Shown: positions 7,448 through 14,230 of the stretch, in pieces
Position numbering within the stretch: position 1 is the stretch's first letter
Layout of the letters: every line of letters starts with the position of its first letter
Assembly (NCBI GenBank): GCA_016866895.1
Contig: VGKX01000012.1
Coordinates: forward strand, 1 to 14,590
Direction: 5' to 3'
Origin: Candidatus Parvarchaeota archaeon
GTDB lineage: Archaea > Micrarchaeota > Micrarchaeia > Anstonellales > VGKX01
DNA: 14,590 nt
Translations under genes and position numbers: made by a program
The notes under the pieces: generated by a model
The model's input: the letters and a program-made list of their open reading frames with translations, nothing else
The model's database searches: none
What the model was told of the DNA's origin: nothing

Positions 7448-8146
7448 ATGCCCGAATACTCAAGCTTCACCCTCATAGTGCCAACCCTGAATGAGAAAGC
7501 CAACATTGGCGTTCTTTTGAGGGAAATAAGGAAACTCTATCCGGGGCTCAAGATAATCGTCTCTGATGACGGCTCAGTTGACGGCACAAAAAAAACTGTT
7601 GAGTCGTGCAGGCATTATGGTCGCAATTTGTTATTTCTTGACAGGTCAGGTTCAAGCACCAAAGGGCTTGCTGCAAGCGTGCTTGATGGTGTGGCAGCTT
7701 GCAAGACGCCTTACTTTATTGTAATGGATGGGGACATGCAGCACCCGCCTGAGGCTGTTGATGATATTATTCATGCATTTGAGTCTTCCAACCACCCTGA
7801 TTTGGTTGTCGCTTGTCGTGCAAGTGTAAATGGCTGGCCAGCCCACCGCAGGCTTATGAGTCTTGCTGCAAGTGCAATAGGCGCGGTTTCTCTTGCAGTC
7901 AGGGGCAGGCAAAGCGACTTTGATGTTCTTTCCGGGTTTTTTGGCATGAAAAAAACAGCCTTTGAAAAACTTTCCGCAGCAAGGATAAACAAAAGCGGCT
8001 ATAAGCTCCTTTTTGACATTGCAAAGCAGCTTCCCGCCCAAACTAAAATTTCAAAAATCTACTATGTGTTTGGCGCGCGCGGGTCAGGCAAGTCAAAAAT
8101 CGGCCTGAAGCACATTGTCGCCTACCTCAAATCCACAATCACCTAA
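7448..8146 (+). CDS. GT2 dolichyl-phosphate mannose synthase-like (DPM1-type) glycosyltransferase
   Basis: The 232-residue protein has the GT-A fold motifs of DPM1-type enzymes in order: VPTLNE (11-16), SDDGSVDGT (39-47), the metal-binding DGDMQHPP (94-101), DVLSGFF (159-165), GYKLL (184-188), and a C-terminal FGARGSGKSKIGLKHI (208-223). The last matches the 'F..R..G.SK' signature of the family. Family members transfer mannose (or another hexose) from a nucleotide sugar to dolichyl/polyprenyl phosphate at the cytoplasmic face. The length is typical of catalytic-only DPM1, with no C-terminal membrane helices. I chose the ATG at 7448: the frame is open upstream to a TTG at 7394, but that lies inside the terminator hairpin of the previous gene. 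It is probably the first gene of the glycosylation island. The exact sugar cannot be read from the sequence. Confidence 0.88.
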   Translation: MPEYSSFTLIVPTLNEKANIGVLLREIRKLYPGLKIIVSDDGSVDGTKKTVESCRHYGRNLLFLDRSGSSTKGLAASVLDGVAACKTPYFIVMDGDMQHPPEAVDDIIHAFESSNHPDLVVACRASVNGWPAHRRLMSLAASAIGAVSLAVRGRQSDFDVLSGFFGMKKTAFEKLSAARINKSGYKLLFDIAKQLPAQTKISKIYYVFGARGSGKSKIGLKHIVAYLKSTIT

Positions 8147-8180
8147 ATTAATGGTTAAATGCAAGCCAGCCCGTGATAAA

Positions 8181-8188
8181 TAAATATT
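8181..8188 (+). promoter_or_regulatory. TATA-like box for the first GT-C transferase
   Basis: TAAATATT is centred about 25 nt upstream of the ATG at 8209. It also lies downstream of an in-frame GTG at 8173, which a transcript from this promoter would not contain. The site therefore favours the ATG start. Confidence 0.55.
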
Positions 8189-8208
8189 TGTTCCAGTTGT
8201 GTATTCCA

Positions 8209-9702
8209 ATGCTTCCCCCATCCCTCAAGTCAAGGCAGTTCCTGGCGCTTCTTGCATTTTTTCTTGTTTCAAGGCTTTTCCTCTCAGTTATTTTTCCATT
8301 TTTTATCGGTGATGAAGCCAACTATGCCAATGCATACGCCGAGTTTGCCAAGTCTGGAAGGCCTGATGTATATGGCGAGCTTGTGATTAAACCTGCTGGC
8401 ATGTTTGTTCTCTCTGCACCATTCCTGTCAATATTCCTTCCACTCTCGGCAGCATTCTCGCTGCCAATCGAAGTCCCCTTCAGGATAACCTCAATCATTT
8501 TTGGCGCGCTGGCTCTTGCAGTTCTCTTTCTTATCCTCGAACATCTGACCAAGTCAAGAACAGGGGCCGCGGCCGGAGCCTTGTTTTTCTCAATCACCCC
8601 AAATTTTTCCCTTATATCCTTTTACTATTCCCCAGACATTTTCTTTCTCCTGGCGCTTTTCCTTGCGCTCCATCAACTCGTCTCAAACCAGACAAAAGGC
8701 GGCTCGATTGCAGCCGGCCTTCTAACCGGGCTTGCATTTTACATAAAAATGCAGCAGATTGCGCTGTTTTTTGCGGTTCTTGTCCCCTTTATGCTGCTGC
8801 GCCAAAAAATTAGGATTGACTACTTTGCCTATGCTGCCGTATCGGTCGTTCTGGCCATACTGGTTTCAGCTATTCCATACTACCCAAACAGGCTCACGCA
8901 ATTATGGCTTCTTGTCCAAACAGAGTTTTTCACCAGGCTCAGCCCAGATGCGGCATCCGCGGCATTTTCCTTTGCCTCGGGCCTTCAAATCCACCTGGGG
9001 GTGTTAGTGCTCCTGTCGTCCATTCTTTTTATAAAGCGCGAAGCGCTCAAGGGGCATCTGTTCGAAGTTAGTCAAATTATCCTGCTCTTCTCATTTTTTG
9101 TTCTCAACTCTTTCTATTACACGGCAATCCTGTTTTTCGGACCTGCCCTTCTTGTTGCATCGGCTTTGTGTGCAGCCAAAAAGGCAGACGCAATGGCTTT
9201 GGGCATTCTTCTGCTGCTTTGCGCGCTCTTCAGCCTCAACACACTTTACTACGCATCCTTTGACTCCAGATATGATTTCCCGTCGCAAAAACAATTAGGG
9301 CTCTTCCTTGCAGGCAAATATCCCCTGACTATCCTTGCCGCAAAGCCGAACATGGCAATCTGGAGCTACTACACAAATCATTATTCAAATACAAGTTCCC
9401 CTGCTCTTCTTGCCAACATGCGCATGACAGTGCTTCCATACAAATTTTTTGCCGAAGGCGCTGGAGGCAGCAAACAAAATAATGGCTATGGAATGTCACC
9501 CAGAATCCATGCTATTTACACAAGCCAGTCGGATTCGCAGGAAACCGTCATGCGAAAAATCAACACTTTCAATGACACGTATCTTGTTGTTGAAAAAAGC
9601 CATCTAGATTATTTTGCAGGCCAAGTGCCGGAGGGCTACCTCAAGGCAGCATCGTTTGGCGAGCGGCCGGGTTTTGTTGTTTTTGAGAAAACTGCACGGT
9701 GA
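8209..9702 (+). CDS. PMT/ArnT-type GT-C glycosyltransferase (polytopic membrane protein)
   Basis: From the ATG at 8209 the protein has 497 residues; starting at the in-frame GTG 8173 would add 12. It has about ten hydrophobic segments in the first 380 residues, then a soluble, probably extracytoplasmic C-terminal part. The first external loop carries GDEANYA with D35/E36, the position of the essential acidic residues of GT-C enzymes. K61-P62 follows, like the KPP element, and a second external-loop acid is at D143 (YYSPDIF). GT39/GT83-type enzymes of this fold use polyprenyl-phosphate sugars as donors and transfer the sugar to protein, glycan or lipid on the outer face. The Dol-P-sugar synthase gene directly upstream suits that donor. 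The Ala-Gly after KP, in place of the usual second Pro, is a mild deviation. Acceptor unknown. Confidence 0.82.
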   Translation: MLPPSLKSRQFLALLAFFLVSRLFLSVIFPFFIGDEANYANAYAEFAKSGRPDVYGELVIKPAGMFVLSAPFLSIFLPLSAAFSLPIEVPFRITSIIFGALALAVLFLILEHLTKSRTGAAAGALFFSITPNFSLISFYYSPDIFFLLALFLALHQLVSNQTKGGSIAAGLLTGLAFYIKMQQIALFFAVLVPFMLLRQKIRIDYFAYAAVSVVLAILVSAIPYYPNRLTQLWLLVQTEFFTRLSPDAASAAFSFASGLQIHLGVLVLLSSILFIKREALKGHLFEVSQIILLFSFFVLNSFYYTAILFFGPALLVASALCAAKKADAMALGILLLLCALFSLNTLYYASFDSRYDFPSQKQLGLFLAGKYPLTILAAKPNMAIWSYYTNHYSNTSSPALLANMRMTVLPYKFFAEGAGGSKQNNGYGMSPRIHAIYTSQSDSQETVMRKINTFNDTYLVVEKSHLDYFAGQVPEGYLKAASFGERPGFVVFEKTAR

Positions 9703-9706
9703 GGCT

Positions 9707-10429
9707 ATGAAGCGCATTGACTATGAAAAAATGGCCCGGGTGCAAAACACCAACTGGTGGTTTGTTTCAAGGCAGCTTTTGCTCTGCCAGCTAGTCCAGT
9801 CAATAACCCCAAAAAAGCAAAAGACGGTGATTTTGGAAATCGGCTGTGGCACCGGCTCTAATCTATCCAAACTTTCATCTTTTGGCAAGGCCATTGGGCT
9901 TGACAACTCAAAAATAGCCCTCTCATTTTGCCGCAACCAGGGTCTGGATGCGCGGCTTGGGGATGCACTGGACCTGCCGTTCAAGGATAACTTTGCCGAT
10001 ATAGTCGTCTATGCCGATGTTCTTGAGCACATTGCAGACGACAAAAGAGCCGTGGCGCAGGCATACAGGGTGCTCAAGCCCGGGGGCTATTTAATAGCCA
10101 CGGTTCCTGCATACCCGTGGCTGTTTTCCCTTCATGATATTGCGGTAGGCCACAAGCGAAGGCACACCACAAAATCCATTGCAGGCCTCCTTTCAATGTT
10201 TGAAATACTCAGGTGCTCCCATTTTTTCTCATATGCCCTTTTTCCCGCAGTTGCCGCAAGGCTTGTAAAAAAACTTGCAAGTGTGGAAGGCTCTGACGAT
10301 TTCTCGGTTCCAGGCCCAGTCAATTCCCTTCTCCTGTCTCTTTCTGCCGCCGAGCGCAAGGCTATTTCAATGGGGGCTTCAATTCCCGTTGGCACAAGCA
10401 TTATCTGCGTTGCCAGGAAAAAACCCTGA
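9707..10429 (+). CDS. Class I SAM-dependent methyltransferase (glycan-cluster type)
   Basis: The 240-residue protein has a Rossmann methyltransferase core: motif I LEIGCGTGSN (43-52), acidic D66 ending strand 2 (IGLD), GDALDLPF (85-92), the ADVLEH region (103-108) and LKPGGYLIATVPAY (123-136). The N-terminal NWWF (16-19), the HDIAVGHKRRH segment (143-153) and the C-terminal PVGTSIICVARK tail are familiar from methyltransferases encoded beside dolichyl-phosphate glycosyltransferases. The probable role is methylation of a sugar or lipid-linked intermediate (inference). The ATG at 9707 is 4 nt after the GT-C stop, so the two are translationally coupled. Upstream in-frame starts lie inside that gene. 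Its 3' end overlaps the convergent GT2 gene by 51 bp. A T8 run at 10537-10544 may stop its transcript. Confidence 0.88.
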   Translation: MKRIDYEKMARVQNTNWWFVSRQLLLCQLVQSITPKKQKTVILEIGCGTGSNLSKLSSFGKAIGLDNSKIALSFCRNQGLDARLGDALDLPFKDNFADIVVYADVLEHIADDKRAVAQAYRVLKPGGYLIATVPAYPWLFSLHDIAVGHKRRHTTKSIAGLLSMFEILRCSHFFSYALFPAVAARLVKKLASVEGSDDFSVPGPVNSLLLSLSAAERKAISMGASIPVGTSIICVARKKP

Positions 10430-11134
10430 CTTTCGCAGCCTGTATTTGGCAAGCGCCACTGCCATGTTCTTTGTATCCTTGAATATGCTAAAAGTCGTGT
10501 CCTTTTGCTCGTCCCAAAAAACTGGCACTTCACATATTTTTTTTCCTGCGTCCAGTGCCTCAAGCAAAAACTCCGTGTCCCAGAACCACCACTTATCCTT
10601 AACTTTCCTGCTCACATCCAAAAACACATCCCGCCTGTAAGCCTTGAATCCGCACTGGTAGTCCGTAATATTTGCGCCAAAAAGCAAGTTGATTAGTTTG
10701 AGGTAACAAAAACTCAAAGCCCATCGCAGCGGCTTTCTGTTCGCCTTTGCCCCACTGGCATATCTGGAACCTATTACCACGTCATTGTCATCAAGCAACC
10801 GTATGAGGCCTGCAAGCGCCTCAAGCTGCGTTGCCAGGTCGGCGTCAAAATATACAATTTTTTCAGCCTTGGTGTTTTTGCATGCAAGTTCTATGGCTGC
10901 GCCCTTGCCAAGGCGGGTTTTGCTGCTCAATACCAGTATCCCGTTCTGTGAAGCCCTTATTCTTTCCAAAAGTCCCGCAGTCCCATCAGTGCTCCCATCC
11001 TCTGAAATTATTATTTCATAATCCCCTTCCCCAAGCCTGCGCATGTGGCTTCGGATGCTTTTTATTGAGCGCTCAAGGTAGCTAGTGCCATTGTGGACAG
11101 GCAGTATTATCGCAATCTTGGCTTTTCTTCCCAT
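10379..11134 (-). CDS. GT2 dolichyl-phosphate beta-glucosyltransferase-like (ALG5-type)
   Basis: The 251-residue enzyme shows the ALG5/Dol-P-Glc synthase motif set: ILPVHNG (10-16), SEDGSTDGT (44-52), RLGKGAA (74-80), the metal-binding FDADL (96-100), GSR (122-124), DYQCGFKAYRRDVF (158-171) and WFWDTEFL (183-190), then VPVFWDE. Unlike the DPM1-like enzyme at 7448 it has the DAD/QCGFK/WDTE pattern, so the two are distinct activities rather than duplicates. It would load a hexose (glucose by family precedent) onto dolichyl phosphate. I place the start at the ATG 11132-11134, because GGAAGG lies exactly 8 nt upstream. An ATG two codons earlier (11140) would leave only 2 nt to that site. It lies 60-70 nt downstream of the second GT-C gene on the same strand and probably supplies its donor. 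Confidence 0.88.
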   Translation of the reverse strand: MGRKAKIAIILPVHNGTSYLERSIKSIRSHMRRLGEGDYEIIISEDGSTDGTAGLLERIRASQNGILVLSSKTRLGKGAAIELACKNTKAEKIVYFDADLATQLEALAGLIRLLDDNDVVIGSRYASGAKANRKPLRWALSFCYLKLINLLFGANITDYQCGFKAYRRDVFLDVSRKVKDKWWFWDTEFLLEALDAGKKICEVPVFWDEQKDTTFSIFKDTKNMAVALAKYRLRKSGFFPGNADNACANGN

Positions 11135-11142
11135 GTTCATAA

Positions 11143-11148
11143 CCTTCC
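11143..11148 (-). promoter_or_regulatory. Shine-Dalgarno site deciding the start of the ALG5-like gene
   Basis: On the minus strand this reads GGAAGG, 8 nt before the ATG at 11134 and 2 nt before the ATG at 11140. The 8-nt spacing equals that of the VirB2-like gene, so the second ATG is favoured. Confidence 0.6.
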
Positions 11149-11200
11149 AATAAAATATGCGTCTCTTCCGGGCACCGGCCTCCTGTCATTTATCCGCAAG

Positions 11201-12697
11201 CTATCCAGTGCCCTCTCTTTTATATGCAACAAGCCTCTGCCCGAATTCCCTGTCAAGCCTATATCCAAATCCTTCAACTATGCTTTTTGGGACTTCGGAT
11301 GCAAGTATATAATCTGCCTTGAACTCATTGCACTCCATCAAAAACGGCCGAGTCTCCCAGAAAACATCCCCGAAATTCCTTGTAAAATTGAATTTTTCAG
11401 GCTTGTTTGCAAGCACCTCGCTGACAAACTCCCTGTTTTCATAAAGCCGCAGGTTGCCTTTCCCCAATACTCCCATGCAAACGTTGCTAAAACTTTCCTT
11501 TCCAATTTGCAAGCTTCCTTCCGCCCTTTCAGTTTCAAGCTTGTAAAACACTGCCCCAGGCGCATATGTCCCTATAAAATACACGTTTCCCTTTCCGGCA
11601 AGATAAACTCCAGCATCCCTTTCCCATGCCCGTTCATAGGCTGTCGCATAAGCCAGGGCAGCGTACACAAAACTAATCAATATGCAAATTGCAAGTGCGA
11701 CTGCTGCAATGGCGTCAAGTTTTCCTTTTGCGTCAATAAATACGACTGCGCCGACAACCGCCACCGCCGGAAGCGCTGGCAGCAGATACCAGGGCATTCC
11801 GGTGTTTGAGCCCCAAATCAAAACAGGCAGAAGCGACAGCCAGACGAGCAGGAAAGGGTCAAACCCAGGCAATTTTTTCCACAAGCCGTAAAGGAAAAAT
11901 CCGGTAAAAGGAAGCCCCTCCATTAAAAAATATCCAAGGGCCCTGAGCATTGAGGTTGCAAAGGGCTTTTCCTGCAAATCAAACTTCTGGAGAAAAGTCG
12001 AGGCATCTGAGCCAAGAAGGCTGCTTTGGGACAGGGCATAGGCAAATATTGCCGCGGCAACTGGCGTGGAGCAAAGGGAAAGCAGAAACGTCCTGTCGCC
12101 AAGTATTTTTCTATCTTTGAAATACCAAAAGAACACGGCAAGAAGAGGTATTGCAAATGCCATTACTGTCTTTGCAAAATAGGCAAGAAAAGCAAGAGCG
12201 CCGCCTGCTGCAAAGTCCATCCGGTCCCGCCCCCTAAAATAATAATAGAGCGACAGCAGCTCAAGGAGCATGAACAGGTTGTCGGTGACTCCAAGGTTGT
12301 TGACAAAGACGACTGGGTAAAGGACTGCATATATTGTAGAGGAAACAAAAGCAAGTTGCGCGTTTTTGTACAAGTTTTTAACAAGATAATACAGGACTGC
12401 AAGCGCTGCAAGCGAGAACGCCAGCCCGGAAAGCCTGTACGTAAGCTCAATGCCAAACCCGGCTGCCTTTCCAAGCATGACAAACGGCACGTTAAGGAGA
12501 AAGTAAAGAGGGGGCTTCCAGCCTGTCTCAAAACCAAGATAAGTAGTCACAAATGCCGGCCTGCCTGCAAACTCCAGAGTCATCTGCGCATAGAGGTTCT
12601 CATCAAGAATCAAAGGGGATGACTGGATAAACGGCAGCCTGAATGCCATAAATATGAAAAGCAAAATTGCCAGATGTTTTTTATCGCCTGAGTCCAT
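11201..12697 (-). CDS. PMT/ArnT-type GT-C glycosyltransferase, second copy in the island
   Basis: The protein has 498 residues from the ATG at 12695-12697; a TTG immediately before it could add one residue. It has multiple membrane helices through about residue 350, then a soluble C-terminal domain of about 150 residues. The first external loop has LDENLYAQM with D32/E33, the classic catalytic 'DE..YA' element. The canonical KPPLYFLL (61-68) follows, and D139 (GVTDNLF) marks the second acidic external loop. GT39/PMT_2 family enzymes use dolichyl-phosphate sugars. The downstream ALG5-like gene fits as donor supplier, as with the DPM1-like/GT-C pair on the other strand. It is not a close copy of the 8209 protein, and the resemblance is limited to the fold motifs. 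The gene starts divergently from the pilin-like operon. The 12698-12798 gap shows no strong TATA for this direction; GGATAAGG at 12725-12732 is a weak candidate. Confidence 0.87.
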   Translation of the reverse strand: MDSGDKKHLAILLFIFMAFRLPFIQSSPLILDENLYAQMTLEFAGRPAFVTTYLGFETGWKPPLYFLLNVPFVMLGKAAGFGIELTYRLSGLAFSLAALAVLYYLVKNLYKNAQLAFVSSTIYAVLYPVVFVNNLGVTDNLFMLLELLSLYYYFRGRDRMDFAAGGALAFLAYFAKTVMAFAIPLLAVFFWYFKDRKILGDRTFLLSLCSTPVAAAIFAYALSQSSLLGSDASTFLQKFDLQEKPFATSMLRALGYFLMEGLPFTGFFLYGLWKKLPGFDPFLLVWLSLLPVLIWGSNTGMPWYLLPALPAVAVVGAVVFIDAKGKLDAIAAVALAICILISFVYAALAYATAYERAWERDAGVYLAGKGNVYFIGTYAPGAVFYKLETERAEGSLQIGKESFSNVCMGVLGKGNLRLYENREFVSEVLANKPEKFNFTRNFGDVFWETRPFLMECNEFKADYILASEVPKSIVEGFGYRLDREFGQRLVAYKREGTG

Positions 12698-12766
12698 CAA
12701 ATCAACTACAATTTCCCATCCAGTCCTTATCCAGCCCGCCCCAACTAGCTGTTTTTTTGTGCCAAA

Positions 12767-12774
12767 AGCTTTAA
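12767..12774 (+). promoter_or_regulatory. TATA-like box for the pilin-like operon
   Basis: The AGCTTTAA region is centred about 28 nt upstream of the GTG start at 12799, again giving an essentially leaderless transcript. It lies in the about 100-bp divergent gap between the second GT-C gene and the operon. Confidence 0.4.
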
Positions 12775-12798
12775 CTCGTTGCCTTCAAAAAGACTTAT

Positions 12799-13452
12799 GT
12801 GAAAGCGTTTGTGACGTTTTTGCTTGCAATTGCCATCATGGCAGTTGTCCTGCCCTCCTATTCCTTAATCCACAGACTTGACCCAAGCCCCCCCTCCGCA
12901 CTTATTGCCTCTGAAAAAAAGTTCTATGCAGCATCAGACATCCACAACAGCATGTTTGAGGCCGCCAGAGTCTCACTTTCCAAGGCAAAAAAAGATGGGC
13001 AGGCACTGCACGCGCTTTTGCTTGCGGCAGGCGTGCCTGCTTCCCAGGTTGAAGGCCTGACCCAATCGCAACTTTCGCGCAAATACGTCTACCTTTCACT
13101 GCTTTCCAATTCGCGCCGCCTCAAACAGGAATATGCACAATATGGTGCGGTTTTCTGGTGCGGCCCAAGCTCGTTTATTGGCAAAGGCGCCTCGATAGGA
13201 CTCATGGAGTCCTCTGGGGTCGCAGTGCCATGTCCCGGCTGCCTTGAGCTTTCAAGTCCGCAGTGTGAAAACTCACTTGCCATAATGGAGTCGGCTGACG
13301 GGTCTTATGGCATTGCAGGCACCGACCCGTCAGGCACAGTTCCCGTTGCAGGAAGCTTTGGGGGCTTTGGCCTTGGCTTTTCCCTCTACGACCATGTGCA
13401 AAATTCGGCGTCAATCCATTACATGTCCAGGATTTACGAGGCTAAGGCATGA
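12799..13452 (+). CDS. N-terminally anchored or exported protein heading the pilin-like operon, unknown family
   Basis: The 217-residue protein starts at GTG 12799; the overlapping ATG at 12797 is in another frame and is followed at once by TGA. An N-terminal hydrophobic helix (residues 3-25, preceded by K2) acts as signal peptide or anchor. It has no class III Q-x-S-x-E motif. A helical part of about 40-115 follows, then a Gly/Ser/Pro-rich C-terminal half with four cysteines (C121, C145, C148, C156), including PCPGC. These could form disulfides or bind metal outside the cell. I do not recognise the family. Its stop overlaps the next start (ATGA), so it is coupled to the class III pilin-like gene. 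A role as a minor pilin or assembly factor is inferred from context alone. Confidence 0.78.
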   Translation: MKAFVTFLLAIAIMAVVLPSYSLIHRLDPSPPSALIASEKKFYAASDIHNSMFEAARVSLSKAKKDGQALHALLLAAGVPASQVEGLTQSQLSRKYVYLSLLSNSRRLKQEYAQYGAVFWCGPSSFIGKGASIGLMESSGVAVPCPGCLELSSPQCENSLAIMESADGSYGIAGTDPSGTVPVAGSFGGFGLGFSLYDHVQNSASIHYMSRIYEAKA

Positions 13453-13757
13453 AAATTGAAATCAGCGCAGGAAAACAGGGCCAGGCATCAGTGGAATTTG
13501 CGCTTTTCTTTGCCATCTGCATTGCCCTTCTCAGCCTTCTTCTTCATTCTGTTCTGGCACTAAAAAAGTCCCAGGACGCGCGTATCTCTTATTCAGAGTC
13601 ATCGTATTTCGCAGCAAAAAATATGCAGCTGTATTTTTCCCTTGCATTTTCCGGCAGCGCAAAGGCGGCAGATGCCATCTATAATAATTTAAGCGCAACT
13701 TCTGTTCCGGCAAGGCCGCCGCGGCTTGTTGATGCCAATGAATACAATCCGGAATAA
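13449..13757 (+). CDS. Type IV pilin-like protein with class III signal peptide
   Basis: The 102-residue precursor begins with a short basic/polar leader ending KQG. QASVEF (12-17) and a long hydrophobic helix (about 17-40) follow. This is a textbook archaeal class III prepilin signal: cleavage after G11, Q at +1, S at +3, E at +5. Such proteins are processed by EppA/PibD/FlaK-type peptidases and assembled through the helix. The remaining 60 residues are short for a major pilin, so a minor pilin is possible. One sequon (NLS, in the NNLSA stretch) could be glycosylated. The ATG overlaps the previous stop by four bases, and GAGG at 13438-13441 is 7 nt upstream as a Shine-Dalgarno. Its 3' end overlaps the next gene. 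No prepilin peptidase or assembly ATPase is in the window. Confidence 0.87.
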   Translation: MKIEISAGKQGQASVEFALFFAICIALLSLLLHSVLALKKSQDARISYSESSYFAAKNMQLYFSLAFSGSAKAADAIYNNLSATSVPARPPRLVDANEYNPE

Positions 13758-14226
13758 ATTATTGGCGGTATCCTGCCTTAGGCGCAAGGAAGGCGGCAAA
13801 GGCCAATTTTCACTTGATGCGACTGTCTGTTGCCTTGCCCTTCTCCTGCTTCTGGCGGCCTTTGTCTCAACACTTAATTTCAAAAACCGCCAGCTGGAAA
13901 ACCATATAGCTCTCTTTGCGCTGGATGCCAGGGTCAATGCGGCGGCAGATTATGCAATAAAATACCATGGCGCCGTCAAAACCCCCTCCTCAGTGCGCCA
14001 CCATGTGCTTTCAGAGTGGTTTGCCACGAGCACTGTCTTGGGGCAGGGAATAGCCGGATTTGAAAATACAAGTGCAAGAATTTTGCCTTCAGGGTCAGAC
14101 GCCACTTGGCAGTTGCCCTCGTTTTCTCCTGCACCTGATTGGCAACAGCAAAAAAACTATCATTGTGTCACCAGGCTTGCGGTTTTTGAGGGAAGGCCGG
14201 CCAAGCTTGAGGTATGCGGGTGGTAA
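13738..14226 (+). CDS. Type IV pilin-like protein with class III signal, Asp at +5
   Basis: The 162-residue precursor from the ATG at 13738 contains KEGGKG followed by QFSLD (23-27) and a hydrophobic helix (28-47) with a Cys-Cys pair at 31-32. This matches a class III signal cleaved after G22, except that the usual Glu at +5 is Asp. The rest is a soluble domain with aromatic residues, an NTS sequon and a Cys near the C-terminus (EVCGW). The ATG at 13738 overlaps the upstream gene's end by 20 bp. Other starts in frame are ATG 13732 and TTG 13726, and TTG 13762, which would give a shorter, more typical leader of 14. No clear Shine-Dalgarno decides between them. It is part of the same operon and is probably a pilin subunit. 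Confidence 0.82.
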   Translation: MNTIRNKLLAVSCLRRKEGGKGQFSLDATVCCLALLLLLAAFVSTLNFKNRQLENHIALFALDARVNAAADYAIKYHGAVKTPSSVRHHVLSEWFATSTVLGQGIAGFENTSARILPSGSDATWQLPSFSPAPDWQQQKNYHCVTRLAVFEGRPAKLEVCGW

Positions 14227-14230
14227 TCAA

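Noticed and set aside
8173..8208. GTG start 12 codons upstream for the first GT-C gene
   Set aside because: A good TATA-like box lies between this GTG and the ATG at 8209 at leaderless distance from the ATG, so the GTG would probably be outside the mRNA.
10537..10544. T8 run as a formal terminator of the plus-strand glycosylation genes
   Set aside because: It is suggestive but lies within the oppositely oriented ALG5-like coding sequence, 108 nt past the stop, with no hairpin. It is mentioned only as a possibility.
11093..11809. Plus-strand open frame of 238 codons
   Set aside because: It lies antisense to the GT-C gene (11201-12697) and the start of the ALG5-like gene, both with clear family motifs. 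Its translation shows no domain, and no promoter or Shine-Dalgarno precedes it.
12026..12622. Plus-strand open frame of 198 codons, Lys/Cys-rich
   Set aside because: It is antisense to the second GT-C gene. The odd Lys/Cys composition is what the reverse complement of a hydrophobic membrane-protein gene gives.
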